Assembly (NCBI GenBank): GCA_002389665.1 | Contig: DGNO01000003.1 | Coordinates: 62,001 to 126,000, forward strand | Reading direction: 5' to 3' | DNA length: 64,000 nucleotides | Origin: Rhodobiaceae bacterium UBA4490 | GTDB taxonomy: Bacteria > Pseudomonadota > Alphaproteobacteria > Parvibaculales > Parvibaculaceae | The notes under the pieces: model-generated | The model's database searches: none | What the model was told of the DNA's origin: nothing | The model's input: the letters and a program-made list of their open reading frames with translations, nothing else | Part shown: piece by piece, positions 55,168 through 63,704 of the stretch | How positions within the stretch are numbered: the first letter of the stretch is position 1 | How the letters are laid out: the number at the start of each line of letters is the position of its first letter | Position numbers and translations under genes: made by a program

Positions 55168-57252
55168 TTACTGACAGGACAGGCACTCGTCGTAATCCTG
55201 CTCGGCCGGATTGACGACTTGCGGCTGGGCGGGCGCGGCATTGCCGGCACCGTTCATCGCCAGGCGCGATTCCACCGCCACTTCCTCCAGCGTCTTGAGC
55301 GGCAATTCGGCGGCCTTGGAGGGCGGGGCCATCAATTCGGCCATCGCGCCGCCGCCTTGCGCTTTTTCGGCGCGCTGAATGGAAAGCGAGCGGCAGTAGT
55401 AAAGCGACTTCACGCCTTTCTTCCAGGCCCGGTAATGGAGCTGGTGCAGCTCGCGCTTATGCACATCGGCCGCCAGGAAGATGTTGACCGATTGCGCCTG
55501 GTCGATCATCGGCGCGCGGTCGGCGGCATGATCCACCACCCAGCGCTGATCAAGCTCGAAGGCAGTCTTGAAGACGTCTTTTTCCTCATCGGAGAGGAAA
55601 TCGAGATGCTGCACCGAGCCGCCATTCACCACGATGGAGGACCAGGTGTCTTCATCGTCACGGCCTTTTTCTTCCAGCAGCTTTTTCAGATGCCGGTTCT
55701 TCACGTTGAAGGAGCCGGACAGCGTTTTATGCGTGTAAGAATTGGCCGCGATAGGCTCGATACCCGCGCTGGTGCCGCCGCAAATGATCGAGATCGAGGC
55801 GGTGGGCGCCACAGCCGTCTTGTTGGAGAAGCGCTCCATGAGCCCGTAATCGGCCGCATCAAGGCACGGCCCGCGCTCTTCGGCAAGCTTGCGGGAGGCC
55901 GCGTTCACGCCTTCCTGGATCTGCGTGAAGATGCGCGTGTTCCAGACCTTCGCCATCACGCCCTCGAAGGGGATCATGTTGGCCTGCAGGAAGGAGTGGA
56001 AGCCCATCACACCGAGCCCGACGGAACGCTCGCGCATGGCCGAGTAAACGGCATTCGCCATTTCCGGTGGCGCGCGGTCGATAAAGTCCTGAATGACATT
56101 ATCGAGGAAGCGCATCACATCTTCGATGAAGGTCGGATGCTCCTGCCAGTCGAAATATTTTTCCATATTGAGCGAGGAGAGGCAGCAAACGGCGGTGCGC
56201 TGATTGCCCAGATGATCCTCGCCCGTGGGCAGGGTGATTTCGGCGCACAGGTTCGAGGTCTTCACTTCAAGGCCCGCCAGCTTGTGCTGCTCGGGACGGG
56301 CGTTGTTCACCGTGTCCTTGAAGATCATGTAAGGCTCGCCCGTCTCGATGCGCGAGGTGAGCATGCGGATCCAGAGCGAGCGGGCCGAAACGGTTTTCTG
56401 CACGCTCTTGTCTTTCGGAGACAGAAGCGCCCATTCCGCGTCCTCTTCCACCGCGCGCATGAAGGCGTCGGAAATCAGCACCCCGTGGTGCAGATTGAGC
56501 GCCTTGCGGTTGGGGTCGCCCCCGGTCGGACGGCGCAGTTCGATGAATTCCTCGATCTCGGGATGATCCACCGGCAGATAGCAGGCCGCCGAGCCGCGGC
56601 GCAGCGAGCCCTGGCTGATCGCCAGCGTCAGCGAATCCATCACGCGGATGAAGGGAATGATGCCTGAGGTCTTGCCATTGCCGCCGACCTTCTCGCCGAT
56701 CGAGCGCAGGTTGCCCCAGTAAGAGCCGATGCCGCCGCCCTTGGCCGCGAGCCAGACATTCTCGTTCCAAAGGCCGACAATGCCTTCCAGCGTGTCGGTC
56801 GCCTCGTTCAGGAAGCAGGAGATGGGCAGGCCGCGCTTCGTGCCGCCATTGGAAAGCACCGGCGTTGCCGGCATGAACCAGAGCTTGGAAATGTAATCGT
56901 AAAGGCGCTGAGCGTGCGCATCATCGTCCGAATAGCAGGAAGCGACGCGCGCAAACAGATCCTGAAAGCTTTCGCCGGGCATCAGATAGCGGTCGCGCAG
57001 CGTGGCCTTGCCGAACTCGGTCAGCAGCGCATCGCGCGAACGGTCGAGCTTGACCGAGCGCCCTGCTGCCACCTGCACGCGCTGATCGGCATGGGCGAAG
57101 GGAATTTCCGGCTCATCGCCCCCCGGTTCGCCCTGCATCTGGGCCTGCACTTGGCGCTGGCCCCGCGCCGGTGCGTGGTTGCCCGAAATAATGCCCGAAA
57201 CCATGGCCTCAACGTCACTCATATCTGCCGCTTTCGACGAATCATTGAACAT
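55168..57252 (-). CDS. nrdA: Ribonucleotide reductase class I alpha subunit
   Basis: A 694-residue catalytic subunit that reduces NDPs to dNDPs. Essential cysteines are in PISCFLNEATD, SNLCAEITLP and CCLSSLN, and the C-terminal swinging pair ends DYDECLSCQ. NRHLKKLLEEKG and IEPIAANSYTHKTLSGSFNVK are typical. The N-terminus (about residues 1-60) is low-complexity and shows no recognisable ATP-cone. The start ATG at 57252 follows GAGGGATCC. Transcribed with nrdB. Near-consensus sigma-70 promoter upstream at 57423-57450. Confidence 0.94.
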   Translation of the reverse strand: MFNDSSKAADMSDVEAMVSGIISGNHAPARGQRQVQAQMQGEPGGDEPEIPFAHADQRVQVAAGRSVKLDRSRDALLTEFGKATLRDRYLMPGESFQDLFARVASCYSDDDAHAQRLYDYISKLWFMPATPVLSNGGTKRGLPISCFLNEATDTLEGIVGLWNENVWLAAKGGGIGSYWGNLRSIGEKVGGNGKTSGIIPFIRVMDSLTLAISQGSLRRGSAACYLPVDHPEIEEFIELRRPTGGDPNRKALNLHHGVLISDAFMRAVEEDAEWALLSPKDKSVQKTVSARSLWIRMLTSRIETGEPYMIFKDTVNNARPEQHKLAGLEVKTSNLCAEITLPTGEDHLGNQRTAVCCLSSLNMEKYFDWQEHPTFIEDVMRFLDNVIQDFIDRAPPEMANAVYSAMRERSVGLGVMGFHSFLQANMIPFEGVMAKVWNTRIFTQIQEGVNAASRKLAEERGPCLDAADYGLMERFSNKTAVAPTASISIICGGTSAGIEPIAANSYTHKTLSGSFNVKNRHLKKLLEEKGRDDEDTWSSIVVNGGSVQHLDFLSDEEKDVFKTAFELDQRWVVDHAADRAPMIDQAQSVNIFLAADVHKRELHQLHYRAWKKGVKSLYYCRSLSIQRAEKAQGGGAMAELMAPPSKAAELPLKTLEEVAVESRLAMNGAGNAAPAQPQVVNPAEQDYDECLSCQ

Positions 57253-57657
57253 TTTGGATCCCTCTACCCCGCTTCCGCCGCCGCTCGAAACGGACAAAAG
57301 TCCCTCGTTGGGTCCCCGTGCGGTTGAGACCCGTCCCCCGGCCACGCAAATGGCCAGTCTTCCTCAATTTTTGGAAGCGCCGCCGTCCCCCAAGTGTCCC
57401 CAGCGGTGCAGCGCGTCTAGATATAGTATCTGCCGTTAATCCTGCGTCAACCTATTGCGATCCCGAGGGTGATTTTTTTTGGTTAACAAGGTCTTAATGC
57501 AAGGTGAAGCTCTCATGAAAAATGCTTTGGGTCCAGCCGCTTAAAGCGAATTTTGTTTGTTTCGCAACGCTTGCCTTTCGTGTCATCAAGGACACATTCA
57601 AGACGCTGATGCTTAAGCGTAAGACTCACCTGCCGATTTTCCTGAAACGAGGCTGCC
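57253..57657. other. 405-bp divergent region between nrdA and proline iminopeptidase
   Basis: No gene is seen. It holds the nrdA promoter at 57423-57450 and two short inverted repeats on the pip side, GCGAA/TTCGC at 57546-57565 and GTGTC/GACAC at 57580-57595, of unknown meaning. Confidence 0.6.
57423..57450 (-). promoter_or_regulatory. Sigma-70 promoter of nrdA
   Basis: On the minus strand TTGACG (57445-57450) and TACTAT (57423-57428) are separated by 16 bases, near the consensus. The start codon is about 170 bases downstream. A partial NrdR-like palindrome around the -10 (ACTATATCTAG) is too weak to call. Confidence 0.6.
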
Positions 57658-58611
57658 ATGACCGACCGGCGCACGCTCTATCCCGAGATCGAGCCCTATT
57701 CTTCCGGCCTTCTGAACGTATCGGACCTGCACACGATCTATTACGAAGAATGCGGCAACCCGAAGGGCAAGCCCGTGCTCATCGTCCATGGCGGGCCGGG
57801 CGGGGGCTGCAATCCCACCATGCGCCGCACTCACGACCCGGAGGCCTACCGCATCATCCTGGTTGATCAGCGCGGCTGCGGGCGCTCCACGCCCCATGCC
57901 GAGCTTGAGGGCAACACGACCTGGGACCTGGTGGCAGATTTCGAAAAGCTGCGCGAGAAGCTGGGCATCGAGCGCTGGCAGCTTTGCGGCGGCTCCTGGG
58001 GCTCGACGCTTTCGCTCGCCTATGCCGAAACGCACCCGGAGCGCGTGAGCGAGATCATCCTGCGCGGCATCTTCATGCTGCGCCGCTGGGAGCTCGAATG
58101 GTTCTACCAGCAAGGCACCGACGCGCTCTTCCCCGATGCCTGGGAGGCTTATCTCGCTCCGATCCCGGAAACGGAGCGCGGCGACCTGATGGCCGCCTAT
58201 TACAAGCGCCTGACGGGCAACAACGAGGCGGAGAAACTCGCTTGCGCCAGGGCCTGGAGCACCTGGGAGGGCACGACCCTCTCTCTTCTGCCCGATGCCG
58301 AGCGTCAGGCCCGTTTCGGCGACGATCATTTCGCCATCGCCTTTGCCCGGATCGAGTGCCACTACTTCATGAACAAGGGCTTCTTCGAGCGCGACGACCA
58401 ACTGCTTGCCAATGCCGGCCGCCTGAAAGGCATTCCCGGCATTATGGTGCATGGGCGCTATGATGTCGTCACACCGCTCAAAAATGCCTGGGACCTGAAA
58501 AAAGCCTGGCCGGAAGCCGAGCTGGAAATCATCGCGGATGCCGGCCACACGGCAACCGAACCCGGCGTCGTCGATGCGCTGGTGCGGGCGAGCGACAAGT
58601 TCCGGCCTTGA
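57658..58611 (+). CDS. pip: Proline iminopeptidase
   Basis: A 317-residue alpha/beta-hydrolase peptidase of family S33 that removes N-terminal proline from peptides. Diagnostic features are YPEIEPYSSGLLNVSDLHTIYYE, HGGPGGGCN, DQRGCGRSTPH and the nucleophile elbow GGSWGSTL; the acid and base are in GRYDVVTP and DAGHTATE. Length is typical. Next gene starts after 7 bases, so an operon with the phosphatase is likely. Confidence 0.94.
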   Translation: MTDRRTLYPEIEPYSSGLLNVSDLHTIYYEECGNPKGKPVLIVHGGPGGGCNPTMRRTHDPEAYRIILVDQRGCGRSTPHAELEGNTTWDLVADFEKLREKLGIERWQLCGGSWGSTLSLAYAETHPERVSEIILRGIFMLRRWELEWFYQQGTDALFPDAWEAYLAPIPETERGDLMAAYYKRLTGNNEAEKLACARAWSTWEGTTLSLLPDAERQARFGDDHFAIAFARIECHYFMNKGFFERDDQLLANAGRLKGIPGIMVHGRYDVVTPLKNAWDLKKAWPEAELEIIADAGHTATEPGVVDALVRASDKFRP

Positions 58612-58618
58612 GTTTCCC

Positions 58619-59212
58619 ATGACCTCCGTCTTTCCTCACACGCTCTATATCGTGCGGCACGGCCAGACCGACTGGAACGCCGAGCGGCGCTTTCAGGGCC
58701 AGCGCGATACGCCGCTCAACGATCTGGGACGGCGCCAAGCGCGGCGGAACGGTGAGGCACTCGCGGAGGCACGCGCGGATCTTTCCACCCTCCGCTTCAT
58801 CGCAAGCCCCCTTGCCCGGGCGCGGGAGACGATGGAAGTCCTGCGCGTCGCGCTCGGCTTTAACCCGGAGGCCTATGAGATCGACCCGCTTTTGATGGAG
58901 CTTTCCTATGGCAGCTGGGAGGGCATGACGCTCCATGACATCTCTACCAACCACAAACCGGAGTGGGATGCGCGCGAGGCCGACAAATGGCACACGGCCC
59001 CGCCGGAAGGTGAATCCTACGCGCAAGGGGAAGCGCGCGCCCGGCAGTTTCTCAGCACGCTGCAAGGCGGCACACTGATCGTTGCCCATGGCGGCATGCA
59101 GCGCGCCTTCCGCGCCGTGCTCGAAGACCTGCCGCGCGACGAAGCCGCCGTGCTCGATATTCCCCAGGACCGGATTTACCGCTGGGATGGCACGGGCGCG
59201 GGCTGGCTATAA
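58619..59212 (+). CDS. Histidine phosphatase superfamily protein (phosphoglycerate mutase-like)
   Basis: A 197-residue phosphatase of the dPGM/PhoE branch. The phosphoacceptor motif is LYIVRHGQTDWNAERRFQGQ, with the second His in IVAHGGMQ, and acid glutamate in ELSYGSWEGM. The substrate could be a sugar phosphate, nucleotide or cobalamin-pathway intermediate (CobC-like). The ATG at 58619 is 7 bases after pip, with little ribosome site. Confidence 0.9.
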   Translation: MTSVFPHTLYIVRHGQTDWNAERRFQGQRDTPLNDLGRRQARRNGEALAEARADLSTLRFIASPLARARETMEVLRVALGFNPEAYEIDPLLMELSYGSWEGMTLHDISTNHKPEWDAREADKWHTAPPEGESYAQGEARARQFLSTLQGGTLIVAHGGMQRAFRAVLEDLPRDEAAVLDIPQDRIYRWDGTGAGWL

Positions 59213-59282
59213 GCCACAGCAAACTAAGACAGTTCAATCCAGCACAATCCATCCGTATGCGTCCTTTTCATTGACTCGCCCG

Positions 59283-59317
59283 CCCCAAAAAGAGAAACAT
59301 GGGTTTCATTCTTGGGG
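59283..59317 (+). promoter_or_regulatory. Leader hairpin overlapping the ribosome site
   Basis: CCCCAA (59283-59288) can pair with TTGGGG (59312-59317), and GAAAC (59294-59298) with GTTTC (59303-59307). The 3' arm overlaps the ribosome site GGGGAGG of the gene at 59328, so folding could mask translation initiation. Confidence 0.4.
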
Positions 59318-59327
59318 AGGCGCGAAG

Positions 59328-59786
59328 ATGTGGGAACCGCTGGAATTTTTCGGCCGCAACAAATGCACGATCTGGAAAACCATCGTGGCCGTCGGATTGA
59401 GCGCGCTGCTGGTCGGCATTTTCGCGGCAGGCGGCGGCGCATTGCTGCCCGGCCTTTTTGCCAAATTTGCAGGCGCGGCCAAAGCGACCGCTCTCATGAT
59501 CTTCCTGGCCCGCGTCGTCATGATTGCGGTCGGCACCGGTATCGCCATGAGCCGCCTCGGCGACTGGATCATCTGCGAGCTTTTCGGGGTGAAAGACTGC
59601 TGCCAGAAAGGCTCGGTGCCCTTCTGGCGCCTTTTCGGCGAAATATACGAGGCGCTTCCCGAGGACAGCTATATTTCACCGGAAGACTGCGCAAAGCTGC
59701 GCGCCGAAATCGACCGGGCCGATATAGAAGAAACGCGCAAGGCCGCCCTGCGCCGCTTCGTGGCGCAATATTGCGAAGACGAATAA
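59328..59786 (+). CDS. Membrane protein of unknown function
   Basis: A 152-residue protein with two hydrophobic segments (KTIVAVGLSALLVGIFAAGGGALL and ATALMIFLARVVMIAVGTGIAM) and a C-terminal cytoplasmic-looking domain rich in E and R with cysteine pairs (KDCCQK and YCEDE). I do not recognise the family. The start at 59328 follows GGGGAGGCGCGAAG, the best ribosome site in the region; the longer frame starting at 59082 crosses the preceding gene. A terminator follows. Confidence 0.78.
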   Translation: MWEPLEFFGRNKCTIWKTIVAVGLSALLVGIFAAGGGALLPGLFAKFAGAAKATALMIFLARVVMIAVGTGIAMSRLGDWIICELFGVKDCCQKGSVPFWRLFGEIYEALPEDSYISPEDCAKLRAEIDRADIEETRKAALRRFVAQYCEDE

Positions 59787-59812
59787 AAACGGCGCCTCAA
59801 GGGCGCCGTTTC
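59786..59812. terminator. Bidirectional terminator
   Basis: AAACGGCGCC-TCAAG-GGCGCCGTTT forms a ten-base-pair stem between two convergent genes with A and T flanks. Confidence 0.8.
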
Positions 59813-59837
59813 ACATCTACTCTCAAGCGAACGTTGA

Positions 59838-61370
59838 TTACTTCACCACTACTTCATAGATAGACGTGGTGCCCGAAACTTCGTTGCCGACCGCAAGGAG
59901 CGGCTTGCCGTTCGGGGAGATATCCGCACCGATAAAGGCAAGGCCTTCGGGGCCGAGATCGCCGGCGGTGCCCGCTTTCGGATCGCCCGCGAAGTCGCGG
60001 TTGTTGGCGTAGCCGGCAAAGCGCGCGGCGGCGGGCTCCGTCACATCATAGACCATGATGCCGCCTACCCGCTCAAGGCCGATAAAGGCATAGGTCTTGC
60101 CGCCAATCGTGCCGACCGTCACGCCTTCCGGTTCCGGGCCCTTGTCGTCCGAGCGATCGTCACCGCTGCCATTCTCATCATTCGTCGCATTGAAATTCAC
60201 GCCGAGACGGTCGGCAGTGATCTTTTCGAAATCAGAGCGGCTGTCGAACACCTGTTTGCCCGCTTCGTCCCAGATGGAAAAGGAGCGCGACCCGAACGCC
60301 ATGAGTTTTTCGATCTTCCCATCGCCATCCGCGTCGGAGGAGAGCGGCGAAATCTTAAGCCGGCCGAGATTGGTCTTGGCCTGCAGTTCGTCCGCATTCG
60401 GGAAAGCGGCAGGGTCGAGCGTCACGTCCTTGATGCGCGCCTCATCTTCAAAGCCCTCATACTCACGGGCATCGCCTTCATTGGCGGTCACGAGATAGGT
60501 TTTGCCGCCTGCCTCATAAGCGGCGATGGCATCGGGCATATACATGCCCCAGACCGGCCAGGTCCCGAGCCGCGCCCCGCCATCCTTATTGGAAGGGTCG
60601 AAGGCGATTTTCGAATGATCTTGATAGCCGAGGCCGAAAACCTTCGTCACTTGTGCCGAGGCGATATCGACAACGGCAATGGCATTGTTTTCCTGCAAAG
60701 TGACATAGGCGGTGCGGCTGTCCGGGGAGACGGCGATATATTCCGGCTCCATATCTTCGGCAAAGCTTGCCGAAGGATGGCCCATGCGCATCCCTTCCGG
60801 CAATTTGTCGCGCGAGAAAGCGCCGAAGCCTGCCGTGCGCACGCTCTTGTCCGCAACTTTGATGATGGAGACCGAGCCTTCCGGGTCAATCTTATAATCA
60901 TCGCTCGGCTCACCTTCATTGGCGGTGAGCACATAAGCGCCGTCCGGCGTAAAGGTCACCATGTCCGGGCCCGCGCCCACTTCCACGGCGCCAACTTCTT
61001 CGCCCCCGGACGTGAAGAAAACCACCTTGCCCGGTTTCTGGTCCGGGTCGGCGGCAACGGCGACGGCAATCAGCCCGCCATGGACGGCAACGGAATTGGC
61101 CTTCTTGCCATGGGCCTTGGCATCGAGCGTGCCCGCCTTGATCGGATTTGCCGGGTCGGCCAGATCCAGAATATCCACCAGTTTGGCATCGGCATTGACC
61201 ACGTAGAGCCGTTTGCTCTGCGGCTCATAGGCGACGATTTCCGCCGCGCTCTCATCGAAAATGCCGGTTTTGTAGGTGCCGAGCAGCTCGAGTTCGACGG
61301 CATCGGCTGCAAAAGCCGGCGCCGGAAGGCAAAGAGCCGCCGTAATAGCAAGCGCGCGCGCAGTGCTCAT
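59838..61370 (-). CDS. Choice-of-anchor I domain protein (exported beta-propeller-like)
   Basis: A 510-residue exported protein with a signal peptide (AITAALCLPAPAFAADA) and repeated beta-propeller-like segments: YEPQSKRLYVVNADAKLVDILDLADP, VTFTPDGAYVLTANEGEPSDDY, VSPDSRTAYVTLQENNAIAVVDI. The arrangement with TANEGDAREYEGFEDEARI is typical of the choice-of-anchor I family, often secreted and sometimes linked to phosphate starvation. Ligand unknown. The ATG at 61370 is preceded by GGGAAGTTGCGAC; the frame to 61535 adds residues without signal character. Confidence 0.87.
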   Translation of the reverse strand: MSTARALAITAALCLPAPAFAADAVELELLGTYKTGIFDESAAEIVAYEPQSKRLYVVNADAKLVDILDLADPANPIKAGTLDAKAHGKKANSVAVHGGLIAVAVAADPDQKPGKVVFFTSGGEEVGAVEVGAGPDMVTFTPDGAYVLTANEGEPSDDYKIDPEGSVSIIKVADKSVRTAGFGAFSRDKLPEGMRMGHPSASFAEDMEPEYIAVSPDSRTAYVTLQENNAIAVVDIASAQVTKVFGLGYQDHSKIAFDPSNKDGGARLGTWPVWGMYMPDAIAAYEAGGKTYLVTANEGDAREYEGFEDEARIKDVTLDPAAFPNADELQAKTNLGRLKISPLSSDADGDGKIEKLMAFGSRSFSIWDEAGKQVFDSRSDFEKITADRLGVNFNATNDENGSGDDRSDDKGPEPEGVTVGTIGGKTYAFIGLERVGGIMVYDVTEPAAARFAGYANNRDFAGDPKAGTAGDLGPEGLAFIGADISPNGKPLLAVGNEVSGTTSIYEVVVK

Positions 61371-61587
61371 GTCGCAACTTCCCTGAAAATGCCTGAAAAC
61401 GAAGGCCCCCATGACCCTCTTCCATGGCGTCTGATGAAAGCTGGAATGCCACGCCCGCGCGACGGTTTTGTGACGGATTTCGGGGCCGGAACGGGGCCCC
61501 GGCGCGCCGCGGCTGCCTGTTGCATTAACAGCCACTTAACCCGGTCATGCGATATTGAATATCCCGGGAAACCATGCCGGGACGAGG

Positions 61588-62793
61588 ATGAGTATGGCGG
61601 CCAGGCCGCTTTGTCAGGGATATAGCGCGCTTATGGCCCCTATGCCTTCACCAGCCAAACATGCAGTGCCGCGGCCGAGCCTTGCCGAGTTGCGCGCCGA
61701 AGCAGCTGAAATGATCATGCTGCTGATGGGCGCGGATGAAGTCGCCCCCAAAGACCGGCAGACGGCGCATGATTTGCTCGATCAGCTTTCCCGCGACAAG
61801 GAAGCGCAAGTGCGCGCCGCCCTCGCCCATGCCATTTCGTCTTATTCGCTGCTGCCTCGCCCGACCGCCCAGCGCCTTGCCGAGGATATCAGCGAGGTTG
61901 CCATTCCGGTCATTACCGATTCGCCGGTTCTGCATGACGAATTTCTGGAAGCCATGGTGCGCCAGATGCAGGGGGACGACCCGCGCCAGCACGCCATTGC
62001 CTCGCGCCCGTCCGTTTCCAGCCGCGTGTCCCATGCGCTGGTCGAAAAAGAAGATGCGGAACTTGCCGCCACGCTTCTGAAAAACGAAGGTGCGGAAATT
62101 TCCGAGCACACGATGGAAGCCGTGATCACCTATCACGAGCGCCACGGCGATGTGCTCAAACTCGTCGCCCACCGCAAGGACCTGACACCGAAGACGGTCA
62201 AGCGCTGCCACCTGATCATTCTCGACAATCTCGTGGAAGCGGAAGTTTCGCAGGAAATGCAGCGCGTGCTCATGGAAACCTATGAGCTGCCCGCCGACCT
62301 TGCCGAAGACATCGTCTTGAATGCGCGCGAGCAGATGATCGCCAACCGCCTGCCCGCCGATGAAGACAACGCCCATGAGGCCGAGCTTCTGGCGCTGGCC
62401 GAGCTTCTGCACAATCAGGGCGAACTGACACCGACGCTGCTTTTCCGCTGCGCCTGCACCGGTGATCTCGATTTCCTTTCCGCCGCTTTTCAGGTGATGT
62501 GCGAGGAAGAAGCCGAAGCCGTGGTCTTTGCTTTTTATGCGCAGGGTGAGGAGAGTTTCCGCACGCTCTATCAGAAGGCGTGCCTTTCGCCCTATTTCCG
62601 CTATGCGATTACGGCGGCGGTCAAGGTTGTGACGACCCGCAAGAAAAAGGGCCTGCCGATGCATCCCGAGGCCTTCGTGCCGGAGATCATCGAGAAGATC
62701 ATCCGCTTTTACCGCAATATCGGCCCCGGCACGGTGGAAAACGTGATCGGCCAGCTGAAGCGCGAAGCCCAGCGGGCCGATCAGCGCGGCTAA
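61588..62793 (+). CDS. DUF2336 domain protein
   Basis: A 401-residue alpha-helical protein. The long region (about residues 40-380) of HEAT-like helical repeats, e.g. LLDQLSRDKEAQVRAALAHAISS and AIPVITDSPVLHDEFLEAMVRQ, matches DUF2336, common in alphaproteobacteria. No enzymatic function is known; a scaffolding role is plausible. The start is the ATG at 61588 after GGGACGAGG. Earlier residues of the frame (from 61555) are less likely. It is convergent with the SDR at 62797. Confidence 0.85.
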   Translation: MSMAARPLCQGYSALMAPMPSPAKHAVPRPSLAELRAEAAEMIMLLMGADEVAPKDRQTAHDLLDQLSRDKEAQVRAALAHAISSYSLLPRPTAQRLAEDISEVAIPVITDSPVLHDEFLEAMVRQMQGDDPRQHAIASRPSVSSRVSHALVEKEDAELAATLLKNEGAEISEHTMEAVITYHERHGDVLKLVAHRKDLTPKTVKRCHLIILDNLVEAEVSQEMQRVLMETYELPADLAEDIVLNAREQMIANRLPADEDNAHEAELLALAELLHNQGELTPTLLFRCACTGDLDFLSAAFQVMCEEEAEAVVFAFYAQGEESFRTLYQKACLSPYFRYAITAAVKVVTTRKKKGLPMHPEAFVPEIIEKIIRFYRNIGPGTVENVIGQLKREAQRADQRG

Positions 62794-62796
62794 GTC

Positions 62797-63567
62797 TTAG
62801 AAATTCACCCGCGACGTATAAGCCCCATCCACGACCATGTTGATACCGCTGGTAAAGCTCGAGGCCGGGCTTGCCAGAAAGACCGCGGCATTGGCGATGT
62901 CCTGCGGGCTCGCCATCCGGCCCATCGGGTTTTTCTCCATCGCTTCTCTAAACGTGTCGGGCATGTGCTGCTCGATCATGTCCCAGACCCCGCCTTTGAA
63001 ATAAACGGTGCCGGGGGAGACGACATTCGTGCGCACATGTTTTTCGGCCCCCGCTTTCGCAAAGCCCTTGGCCATGTGAATAAGCGCGGCTTTCATGGCG
63101 CCGTATGCATTGGGGGAGGAAGTTTCCGCCGCCGAGACGGAGGAGATGATGACGAAAGCGGCATCGCCGTTCGCGGCTGCGGATTTTTCCAAATGAGGTC
63201 TAGCCGCTTCCATGGAACGCTGCGCGCCCATGACATCGACATTGAAGCCGGCCTGCCAGTTTTCCTCGCTATTGCCGGCGCTCAGCGCGCTTGCATTGGA
63301 CACCAGAATATCGATACCGCCCAACTCCCCGGCTGCTTTCTCGATAAAGGCTTTGAGCGCCGCGCCATCGGCAATATCGACGCTCGCCCCGCTTGCCTTC
63401 ACGCCCTTGGCGGCAAGCTCGCTTACTGCCGCATCGATCTGATCCTGATTGCGCGCGCAGATCGCCACATTGCAGCCCTCATCCGCCAGCGTGTCGGCGA
63501 TCGCCCGCCCGATGCCGCGTGTGCCGCCCAGCACCACCGCCCGCTTGCCTTTAAGTCCCAAATCCAT
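62797..63567 (-). CDS. Short-chain dehydrogenase/reductase
   Basis: A 256-residue SDR with cofactor motif GGTRGIG, NAS at SNASALS (a variant of NAG), catalytic serine in ISSVSA and YGAMK. GINMVVDGAYTSRVNF ends the protein, as in 3-oxoacyl-ACP reductase-like members. I placed the start at 63567 (MDLGLKGKRAVV) because ACGGGAGGACGGC precedes it. It is divergent from the acyl-CoA dehydrogenase gene. Confidence 0.9.
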   Translation of the reverse strand: MDLGLKGKRAVVLGGTRGIGRAIADTLADEGCNVAICARNQDQIDAAVSELAAKGVKASGASVDIADGAALKAFIEKAAGELGGIDILVSNASALSAGNSEENWQAGFNVDVMGAQRSMEAARPHLEKSAAANGDAAFVIISSVSAAETSSPNAYGAMKAALIHMAKGFAKAGAEKHVRTNVVSPGTVYFKGGVWDMIEQHMPDTFREAMEKNPMGRMASPQDIANAAVFLASPASSFTSGINMVVDGAYTSRVNF

Positions 63568-63704
63568 GCCGTCCTCCCGTTTTTCAGTAATGGTTGGGCC
63601 CGAGCCTATAGAAAGGACGCAGCGTCTGAAAGGCTTCGCGCAGGGCCAATTGACGGGCATTTTTTCGGCGCTAGGTTGGAGGGCAAAGAGCGAGGAGTTT
63701 TCCC

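Noticed and set aside
57415..57432. NrdR box upstream of nrdA
   Set aside because: Only half of the palindrome is similar and a second box at the usual spacing is absent.
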